The position numbers were made by a program, and so were the translations under genes. Source: Pseudonocardia sp. DSM 110487 (GTDB lineage Bacteria; Actinomycetota; Actinomycetes; Mycobacteriales; Pseudonocardiaceae). From it: DNA of 64,000 bases. The notes below the pieces were generated by a model. It was not told the DNA's origin and did not search any database. It saw only the letters and a program-made list of their open reading frames with translations. Each line of letters starts with the position of its first letter. Position 1 is the stretch's first letter. The stretch spans positions 5,270,001 through 5,334,000 of the forward strand of contig NZ_CP080521.1 in NCBI RefSeq assembly GCF_019468565.1, read 5' to 3'. This document shows, piece after piece, positions 58,922-64,000 of the stretch.

Positions 58922-59172
58922 GATCATGTCCGTGGGGCCGCCTTCGGTGGCGCCGCGCGCCCTGAGGGCAGGCCCTCGGCCTGCCCGCTCCGCTTGCCCG
59001 GAGGGGTCGCAGAGGCTCACGGGTCAAGGGTCGCGAAGCGATCGCGCAGCGACGCCGTAGGCGCCCTTGAGGCGTGAGGGGCGGCCCCGCACGATGCGCG
59101 GCGCCACTGGAGGCCCTACCGAAGACCACCTCCGAAGGCCGGACCGCCACGCGAAAGACACCAGCCACCTAG
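58922..59172. repeat. Dispersed structured repeat family B, copy 4 (longest, with conserved tail)
   Basis: The core 58922-59117 matches 51564-51749 closely, including the GGGCAGGCC-CTC-GGCCTGCCC hairpin and the TCAAGGGTCGC/GGCGCCCTTGA stem, with a short expansion (CGAAGCGATCG). The tail GAAAGACACCAGCCACCTAG (59153-59172) matches 14761-14780 at 19 of 20 positions and contains the TAG stop codon of the minus-strand Rieske gene. The gap 58462-59168 contains no gene I can support. Confidence 0.82.
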
Positions 59173-59633
59173 GCGAGCACGATCTCCTCCCCTGCCACCG
59201 AGATGCCCCGTTCCGGGAGCCCGGTGTCGGCGGGCCCGTCGACCACCGAGCCGTCCGCGACGGCGAACTTGCTGCCGTGGCAGTTGCAGTTGATCGTGCC
59301 GTCGGCCACCTCCGTGACCGGGCAGCCCTGGTGGGTGCAGGTGGCGGAGAAGGCGCGGAACTCCCCGGCTTCCGGCTGTGTGACCACGATGTCCTGCTCG
59401 GCGAACACGGCGCCGCCACCCACCGGGATGTCGGAGGTCCTGGCGAGCCCGACGGCCTGCGGGGATCCGCCCGGGCCGGGCGCTGCCTGGGCATCCGGTG
59501 GGGCGGGCGCCTGCGCGGGCGCGGGGCCGACCCGGTACACGGCACAGGCGCTCAGCGCGGCGCCGCACACCGCGCCGCACGTACTGGTGACGAACGCGCG
59601 CCGCGTGAGGGGACTCGGGTGGACGGGTTGCAC
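59169..59633 (-). CDS. Lipoprotein Rieske [2Fe-2S] protein
   Basis: A 154-residue exported Rieske protein. The start LTRRAFVTSTCGAVCGAALSACAVY combines a twin-arginine-like segment with a lipobox (LSAC), so it is probably a membrane-attached lipoprotein. The cluster motifs are SATCTHQGCPVTEV (CxH) and NCNCHGSKFAVADG (CxxH type). GTG 59633 has GAAAGGA 5 nt upstream. It lacks the usual partner cytochrome b; instead it follows the DUF6529 membrane protein gene by 10 bp. It could pass electrons between that protein and an outside partner. Confidence 0.88.
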   Translation of the reverse strand: MQPVHPSPLTRRAFVTSTCGAVCGAALSACAVYRVGPAPAQAPAPPDAQAAPGPGGSPQAVGLARTSDIPVGGGAVFAEQDIVVTQPEAGEFRAFSATCTHQGCPVTEVADGTINCNCHGSKFAVADGSVVDGPADTGLPERGISVAGEEIVLA

Positions 59634-59643
59634 GAGGTTCCTT

Positions 59644-60333
59644 TCAGAAGGACAGTCCGGAGGTCGAGAAGAACCACACGGCCGAGCTGAGCCATACGGC
59701 GGTGAGGGTGGTGAACAGCAGGCCCCCGAGCAGCGGGAGGCTCCAGCGAGGGCTCCTCGGCTGCTGCAGCACGAGCATCTTCGCGACGAACGCGCCGTAC
59801 AGGAAGCAACCGGCCAGCGAGTGCACGAGCACACGTGGGGTGCTGCCCTCGAATCCGAGCGCGTAGAGGCAGTGCACGGCCACGGGCACGGTGAGCAGCA
59901 CCGCCGCACGCCCCGACCAGCGGTGCAGGCCCGCCACCCAGTCCGGTGCCCCGCCTGCCTCCCGCCACCGCCTCCCGACGCGTCCGAAGAGGGCGGCCGC
60001 GGACCACAGCTGCACCAGCGCCAGCAGGAACGCGCCGGTGGCCAGCCACGCCTTCGCGGCGATCCCCGAGGAGAAGCCCGCGATGTTGAGCGCGGCCCCC
60101 GCCGGCTCGTGGAACCGGCCGTACACGCCGAGGCCCACGGCGACCAGCGACCCCACCGCCACCGCCCCCACGAGCCCGGGGTTGCCGCTCCGGCGAGCGG
60201 CGCGGCGGTGGGGCCCCGGGGCGGGGTAGCCAGGGGCGCGCGGGAGGGTCCGCTCGCGGTTCGGGCCGGAGTGCGGTCCGGCCATCTGGGAGGGCGTCTG
60301 CTGGTACTGGACGCCGGGTGCGGAACGGGTCAT
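59644..60333 (-). CDS. DUF6529 membrane protein (cytochrome-b561/ferric-reductase-like)
   Basis: A 229-residue protein with a disordered basic N-terminus (PGVQYQQTPSQMAGPHSGPNRERTLPRAPGYPAPGPHRRAAR) and five helices. Conserved His residues lie in VAGLHRWSGRAAVLLTVPVAVHCLYALGF and RVLVHSLAGCFLYGAFVAKM, as in b-type haem proteins, though haem binding is an inference. It sits between a membrane-anchored protein gene and the Rieske gene, which suggests a small redox unit. ATG 60333 lies 7 bp after the upstream stop. Confidence 0.82.
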   Translation of the reverse strand: MTRSAPGVQYQQTPSQMAGPHSGPNRERTLPRAPGYPAPGPHRRAARRSGNPGLVGAVAVGSLVAVGLGVYGRFHEPAGAALNIAGFSSGIAAKAWLATGAFLLALVQLWSAAALFGRVGRRWREAGGAPDWVAGLHRWSGRAAVLLTVPVAVHCLYALGFEGSTPRVLVHSLAGCFLYGAFVAKMLVLQQPRSPRWSLPLLGGLLFTTLTAVWLSSAVWFFSTSGLSF

Positions 60334-60340
60334 CGCCCGA

Positions 60341-61054
60341 TCACCGCCCGGATCCGTCGAGGGCGGTGACCGCGACGGGGACGCCGTCGATCTTCGTCGC
60401 ACCGGGGTTCGCCGGGTTCAGCGCGGGCGCCGGTCGCCGGGTGCCACCCGTGTTGGCGACGCCGGTGACCTTGCCGTCGTCGTCGACGATCCAGCCGATC
60501 CGGGTGAGGACGCCGCGCACGGCGACGCGCCCCTCGTAGAGCCCGGCGGGCGACGCGACTCCCTCCGCGGCGAACGGGAGGTCCTTGCCCCCGACGGTGA
60601 CCGTGCCGAGGGCGGCCGCCTCGGTCACCGTCGCGGTGATCCCCTGCTTCCCGTCGGCCGCGTCGAGCCGCAGGTCCGCGCCGTTGAGCGTGCCCTCGTA
60701 CCACGCCTCGACCTTCTTTCCGTCGCACACGTAGGCCACTGCCCTTCCGTCCTTCACCGCGAGCGCGACGGTGACCTCGTTGCCTGCCGACCGGCCCGTG
60801 TACGCGGCCTCCACGACGGCCGGTGCCGGTGGCGACGCGGCGGGCGGGACCGGCTGCGCGGCGTCCGGCGGTGCACCCGGCGCTGCACCCGGCGCCGACT
60901 CCGGCGCACCCTCGGCGGCGGCGACCGGCGGGGCGGCCACGGCAGCGCCGGCCGTGACGGCGGGCGGGCCGATGACCGTCGTGTTGATCAGCAGCAACGC
61001 GCCGCCGAGTACGGCCACCGTGCCGAGTGTGATCAGCGGTGCGAACCTGGCCAC
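60341..61054 (-). CDS. Membrane-anchored extracytoplasmic protein of unknown function
   Basis: A 237-residue protein with an N-terminal signal or anchor (MARFAPLITLGTVAVLGGALLLINTTVIGPP), an Ala/Pro-rich linker (about 30-80) and a globular domain from residue 85 (YTGRSAGNEVTVALAVKDGRAVAYVCDGKKVEAWYEGTLNGADLRLDAADGKQGITATVTEAA). A conserved single Cys lies in AYVCDGK. The tail holds NPANPGATKIDGVPVAVT. I do not recognise the domain beyond its recurrence in actinobacterial exported proteins. It is the first gene of the Rieske operon and has an ECF-type promoter 51 bp ahead of its GTG. Confidence 0.75.
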   Translation of the reverse strand: MARFAPLITLGTVAVLGGALLLINTTVIGPPAVTAGAAVAAPPVAAAEGAPESAPGAAPGAPPDAAQPVPPAASPPAPAVVEAAYTGRSAGNEVTVALAVKDGRAVAYVCDGKKVEAWYEGTLNGADLRLDAADGKQGITATVTEAAALGTVTVGGKDLPFAAEGVASPAGLYEGRVAVRGVLTRIGWIVDDDGKVTGVANTGGTRRPAPALNPANPGATKIDGVPVAVTALDGSGR

Positions 61055-61104
61055 GACACTCCCCCGGTCGTCCGGGCCCGGTCGGTCCGGGCGCGCTCCT
61101 CTCC

Positions 61105-61132
61105 CACACGGATGGCGGGGACGGGAGGTTCA
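61105..61132 (-). promoter_or_regulatory. ECF-type promoter of the Rieske operon
   Basis: On the minus strand, TGAACC (61132-61127), 16 nt and CGTGTG (61110-61105). It lies 51 bp upstream of the GTG start of the membrane-anchored protein. It has the same -35 and spacing as the plus-strand promoter 12 bp away and resembles the TGAACC/CGTGTC pattern known for the mycobacterial SigL. Confidence 0.6.
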
Positions 61133-61143
61133 GAAACTTGCCG

Positions 61144-61171
61144 TGAACCGGTCGCGCCGTTCGGCCGTGTC
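61144..61171 (+). promoter_or_regulatory. ECF-type promoter facing the sigma/anti-sigma genes
   Basis: TGAACC (61144-61149), a 16-nt spacer and CGTGTC (61166-61171). It points towards the ECF sigma gene, 237 bp downstream, and mirrors the minus-strand promoter at 61105-61132. A 172-bp palindromic repeat stands between this promoter and the gene. Confidence 0.55.
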
Positions 61172-61192
61172 CGGGGTGGGAGCCGCTTCACA

Positions 61193-61364
61193 AGTGCTCT
61201 GGATCGGGGGTCCGGTGCGCGTATCGGCGGATCCAGGTTTCCGCTGGGTGTGCCGGCGGGCCGGCCTCGTACCGGGCGTACTCGGCCGGTTCGCCGGTTC
61301 GCCGGTGCGCCCAGCGGGAAACTGGGCCGTCGAGACGCGTGGTGGACCCCCGATCCAGAGCACT
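61193..61364. repeat. 172-bp imperfect palindrome (MITE-like) with perfect 21-bp ends
   Basis: The ends 61193-61213 and 61344-61364 (AGTGCTCTGGATCGG...) are perfect reverse complements over 21 bp. Weaker pairing continues inwards to about 46 bp per arm (GTTTCCGCTGGG against CCCAGCGGGAAAC). The centre is rich in CGGTTCGCC repeats. The left arm matches 27402-27443. It has the shape of a small non-autonomous transposon, but no clear target duplication was seen. Confidence 0.75.
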
Positions 61365-61407
61365 AAGGTTCCGCCCCCGACCAAAATCCCCCGGGAGCCC
61401 ACCGACC

Positions 61408-61950
61408 ATGCCGCCCGCCCGTGATCGTGACGAGGCACTGGTGCACGCCGTCTACTCCGAGCACGGGCGCGCCCTGCTCGCGTACGCCACCCGGCTCACC
61501 GGCGACCGTGCCGCTGCGGAGGACATCGTGCAGGAGACGCTCATCCGTGCCTGGCGACATCCAGATGTACTGACCAACGGAAAGGGCTCCGCGCGTGGCT
61601 GGCTGCTCACGGTGGTCCGCAACCTCGTGACCGACCGGTACCGAGCCAAAGCCGCCCGGCCACAGGAGGTGGCGGAGAACCCCGACGCGCCTCCGATGGT
61701 CCGGGACCACGCCGACAGGGTCGTGGCGTCGGTCACCGTGATGGCGGCGCTCGACGAGCTCTCCGAGGACCACAGGGGTGTGCTCGACCAGATCTATTTC
61801 CAGGGACGCAGCCTCGGCGAGGCCGCCACGGCGCTCGGCATCCCCGCCGGCACCGTGAAGTCGCGGTCGTACTACGCGCTGCGGGCGCTCCGGCAGGCAC
61901 TGGCAGGGACGATGTCCGATAGCCCGGCGGGACGGGAGGTGCCGGCATGA
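61408..61950 (+). CDS. ECF sigma factor (SigL/SigK-like)
   Basis: A 180-residue ECF sigma factor. Region 2 is VHAVYSEHGRALLAYATRLTGDRAAAEDIVQETLIRAWRHPDVL, then GSARGWLLTVVRNLVTDRYRAK. Region 4 is LDELSEDHRGVLDQIYFQGRSLGEAATALGIPAGTVKSRSYYALRALRQAL. The last codons overlap the anti-sigma gene (ATGA). The linked anti-sigma and the TGAACC-N16-CGTGT promoters on both sides fit the SigL/SigK-type group. The likely targets are its own operon and the divergent Rieske operon. ATG 61408 is preferred; an upstream in-frame start would be inside the repeat. Confidence 0.92.
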   Translation: MPPARDRDEALVHAVYSEHGRALLAYATRLTGDRAAAEDIVQETLIRAWRHPDVLTNGKGSARGWLLTVVRNLVTDRYRAKAARPQEVAENPDAPPMVRDHADRVVASVTVMAALDELSEDHRGVLDQIYFQGRSLGEAATALGIPAGTVKSRSYYALRALRQALAGTMSDSPAGREVPA

Positions 61951-62663
61951 ATCGCCACCGGACCGGGAACGGCGACTGGACGGATCGGGAGTACGGCGGG
62001 GCGCACCACGCCGAGGAGCTCGGCGCCCACGTCCTCGGCCTGCTCGACGCGGCGCAGTCCCGCGCGGTCGAGGAGCACCTCGCCGGCTGCCCGGCGTGCC
62101 GACGCGAGTGGGAGGAACTGCGCGGGATGGTCGAGCTGCTCGACGACGTGCCCCCTGAGGCGTTCCTCGACGGGGCGCCGGACGCCGACCTCATGCTGCA
62201 TCGCACCGTGCGGCAGGTTCGGGCGGAGGCAGCGGCCCAGCGCCGCAAGCGCCGCTTCCTGCTCACCGGCGTGGCCGCGGCGGCGCTCGCCGTGGTGCTG
62301 AGCGGCGGGGTGCTGGTCGGGCGGGAGACCGCCCCACCCCCCGCGGTCGTGGCGGCGCCCGGCGCCGTGCAGCTGGCCGGCGGCGGGACGCCCGGCGTCT
62401 CGATGACCGCGACCCTCACGCCGGCAACCGGCTGGGTCCGCCTCTCGACCTCGGTGAAGGGGATCCCGGCCGGCGAGCGGTGCTACGTCGTCGTGGTGGG
62501 CCGCGACGGCACCCGCGAGATCGCGGGGAGCTGGCTGGTCTCCGAGGGCGGCTGGCGCGACGGCGTGACGCTCGACGGTTCCGCCCTCGTGCCGCTCGAC
62601 CAGGTCGCCGAGGTGGTCATCGAGAACGAGGCAGGCCAGGAGTTCGCCATCGCGCGAACCTGA
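61947..62663 (+). CDS. Transmembrane zinc-binding anti-sigma factor (RskA/RslA-like)
   Basis: A 238-residue anti-sigma factor. The cytosolic ZAS motif reads HHAEELGAHVLGLLDAAQSRAVEEHLAGCPACRREWEEL (HxxxCxxC with upstream His) at about residues 20-58. One membrane helix follows (FLLTGVAAAALAVVLSGGVLVG, about 90-112). The outer domain from 130 on (GVSMTATLTPATGWVRLSTSVKGIPAGERCYVVVVGRDGTREIAGSWLVSEGGWRDGVTLDGS) is the RskA/RslA type. It holds the sigma factor at the membrane until redox change or proteolysis frees it. ATGA overlap with the sigma gene gives coupled, balanced expression. Confidence 0.92.
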   Translation: MNRHRTGNGDWTDREYGGAHHAEELGAHVLGLLDAAQSRAVEEHLAGCPACRREWEELRGMVELLDDVPPEAFLDGAPDADLMLHRTVRQVRAEAAAQRRKRRFLLTGVAAAALAVVLSGGVLVGRETAPPPAVVAAPGAVQLAGGGTPGVSMTATLTPATGWVRLSTSVKGIPAGERCYVVVVGRDGTREIAGSWLVSEGGWRDGVTLDGSALVPLDQVAEVVIENEAGQEFAIART

Positions 62664-62696
62664 GCGAGATCCGCGACACCCGCCCACCCCTCACTC

Positions 62697-62731
62697 TTCT
62701 ACATGCGGTAGAACTACTACAGGCAGTAGAA
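62697..62731. promoter_or_regulatory. Two CTAC-N5-GTAG dyads upstream of cydA
   Basis: TTCTACATGCGGTAGAA (62697-62713) and CTACAGGCAGTAGAA (62717-62731) are two dyads of the CTAC-N5-GTAG form, centred 18 bp apart. This is the shape of BlaI/MecI-family operators (TACTACA...TGTAGTA-like). They lie 20-54 bp ahead of the cydA start, in the promoter region. Confidence 0.5.
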
Positions 62732-62750
62732 GTTCACGGGGGAGGCACGG

Positions 62751-64000
62751 GTGGACGCACTGGACCTGGCACGGTGGCAGTTCGGGATCACGACGATCTA
62801 CCACTTCCTGTTCGTCCCGCTGACGATCGGACTCTCGGTCGTCGTCGCAGCGCTGCAGACCGCGTGGCACCGCACCGGGCGGCCGGAGTACCTGCGTGCC
62901 ACGAAGTTCTTCGGGAAGCTGTTCCTGATCAACTTCGCGATGGGCGTGGTGACCGGCATCGTCCAGGAGTTCCAGTTCGGGATGAACTGGAGCGCCTACT
63001 CCACCTTCGTCGGGGATGTCTTCGGCGCTCCGCTCGCGCTGGAGGCCCTGCTCGCGTTCTTCCTCGAGTCCACCTTCATCGGGCTGTGGATCTTCGGGTG
63101 GGACCGGCTCCCCCGCCGCGTGCACCTGGCGACCATCTGGGCCGCGGCGATCGGCTCGAACCTCTCGGCGTTCTTCATCCTCGCCGCCAACGCCTGGATG
63201 CGGCACCCCGTCGGGTTCGCCGTCGACCCGGCCACCGGGCGCGCGTACCTCACCGATATCTGGGCGGTGCTCACCAACCCGCAGGCGCTCTCGACGTACG
63301 CGCACGTGGTCAGCGCGTCGTTCGTCGTGGCCGGGCTCTTCGTGGTGGCGGTCTCGGCCTACAAGCTGCTGCACCGGGACCGGGCCGGGCACCCCAGCGA
63401 GCCGGGCCTGTTCCGCCGGACGCTGCGCGCCGGGCTGGTCACCACCGCGGTCGCCGGGGCGGTCGTGGCCCTCTCGGGCGACCACCAGGCCAAGCTCATG
63501 GCCGAGTACGAGCCGATGAAGCTCGCCTCGGCCGAGGCGATCTGGGAGACGGAGGGCGCGGCCGGATTCTCCCTGTTCGCGATCGGCGATCACGAGATCG
63601 GTGAGGTCGGCGTCGGCCGCAACGTCGTGGACCTCGAGGTGCCCTACGTGCTCAGCGTCCTTGCCACCGGATCGCCCGCCGGTGAGGTGGAGGGCATCAA
63701 CGACCTGCAGCGCCGGTTCACCGAGCAGTTCGGCCCCGGCGACTACACCCCGAACATCCCGGTCCTGTACTGGTCGTTCCGGCTGATGATCGGGCTCGGG
63801 CTGGCCGGCGTCGGCGTCGGCGTCCTCGGCCTCTGGCTCACCCGGCGCGGGGCCATGCCGCGGCAGCGGTGGATGTACCGGGTGGCGATCGCGGCCCTGC
63901 CCGCCGCACTCGCTGCGAACATCTTCGGCTGGGTCCTCACCGAGATGGGCCGCCAACCGTGGACGGTGGTCGGGCAGCTGCTCACGGCCGCGAGCGTCTC
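62751..64000 (+). CDS. cydA: Cytochrome bd ubiquinol oxidase subunit I (3' end outside window)
   Basis: The first 416 residues of CydA. Signatures are LARWQFGITTIYHFLFVPLTIGLSVVVAALQTAWHRTG (His19-type haem ligand in IYHFLF), NFAMGVVTGIVQEFQFGMNWSAYSTFVGDVFGAPLALEALLAFFLESTFIGLWIFGW, GSNLSAFFILAANAWMRHPVGFAVDP, LSGDHQAKLMAEYEPMKLASAEAIWET (Q-loop start) and TEMGRQPWTVVGQL near the window end. It reduces oxygen with menaquinol at high affinity. GTG 62751 follows GGGAGG by 6 nt. The frame stays open to base 64000. Two tandem dyads ahead of it suggest a dedicated repressor. Confidence 0.95.
   Translation, partial: MDALDLARWQFGITTIYHFLFVPLTIGLSVVVAALQTAWHRTGRPEYLRATKFFGKLFLINFAMGVVTGIVQEFQFGMNWSAYSTFVGDVFGAPLALEALLAFFLESTFIGLWIFGWDRLPRRVHLATIWAAAIGSNLSAFFILAANAWMRHPVGFAVDPATGRAYLTDIWAVLTNPQALSTYAHVVSASFVVAGLFVVAVSAYKLLHRDRAGHPSEPGLFRRTLRAGLVTTAVAGAVVALSGDHQAKLMAEYEPMKLASAEAIWETEGAAGFSLFAIGDHEIGEVGVGRNVVDLEVPYVLSVLATGSPAGEVEGINDLQRRFTEQFGPGDYTPNIPVLYWSFRLMIGLGLAGVGVGVLGLWLTRRGAMPRQRWMYRVAIAALPAALAANIFGWVLTEMGRQPWTVVGQLLTAASV

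Noticed and set aside
1..64000. CRISPR arrays, tRNA or rRNA genes
   Set aside because: No evenly spaced direct repeats and no cloverleaf or rRNA-like sequence was noticed in the gaps; a tRNA or CRISPR search program would settle this.

Overview
The window is very GC-rich DNA with dense, short-gapped genes, many GTG starts and ATGA/GTGA stop-start overlaps. Together with a conservon-type histidine kinase/DUF742/GTPase set, F420-type luciferase-like enzymes, a HelD-like RNA polymerase motor, SigB/F- and ECF-type sigma factors and an actinobacterial sulfur leader peptide, this points to the chromosome of a filamentous actinomycete. Pseudonocardia or a close relative is my best guess (inference). 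No rRNA, tRNA or CRISPR array was seen.

Layout. 1-5.5 kb: the end of a membrane-anchored protein, recQ, and a conservon-like operon without a roadblock gene. 5.7-14.3 kb: an amine/methylated-amine utilisation cluster (FAD-GcvT dehydrogenase, choline-kinase-like phosphotransferase, APC permease, glutamine-synthetase-like ligase, C26 gamma-glutamyl hydrolase, SDR), with the same palindrome CGGTCTAGACCG at both ends. 14.8-22.6 kb: YjbR and HelD-like genes, a SigB/F-type sigma gene, small stress-type proteins, topoisomerase IB and a DksA-type zinc-finger protein. 22.6-30.0 kb: GH65 phosphorylase and beta-phosphoglucomutase, an extraordinary fusion of a degenerate LigD-like DNA ligase with a LytS-type kinase core, and a DUF3516 helicase. 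30.1-35.1 kb: a GGDEF-EAL protein and an orphan DUF742 protein, separated by a 1.56-kb transposon-like insertion with CTAG target duplications that carries fragments of an integrative element. 35.3-47.1 kb: two luciferase-like oxidoreductases, a sulfur leader peptide, FAD, GH172, NUDIX and DUF4126 proteins, a sulfite-oxidase-like protein with its reductase, a methyltransferase, a GntR regulator and others. 47.4-51.3 kb: a two-gene peptidase operon (M36 and a HAD-M28 fusion) behind a clear promoter. 52-58.5 kb: an MFS exporter and mutA-mutB-meaB. 59.2-62.7 kb: a Rieske/DUF6529 membrane operon divergent from an ECF sigma/anti-sigma pair, with matching ECF-type promoters facing both ways. 62.75 kb to the end: the start of cydA.

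The intergenic gaps are unusually rich in dispersed structured repeats: a 95-98 bp family (2 copies), a family of up to about 196 bp built from nested hairpins (4 copies, two ending in a conserved tail that overlaps the stop codon of the adjacent gene), a 172-bp imperfect palindrome with a 42-bp relative elsewhere, and several perfect long inverted repeats. The strongest candidates for undescribed biology are the pseudo-ligase/kinase fusion at 25.8-27.4 kb, the ECF-controlled Rieske/DUF6529 module, the cytoplasmic-looking M36 plus HAD-M28 pair, and the repeat families.
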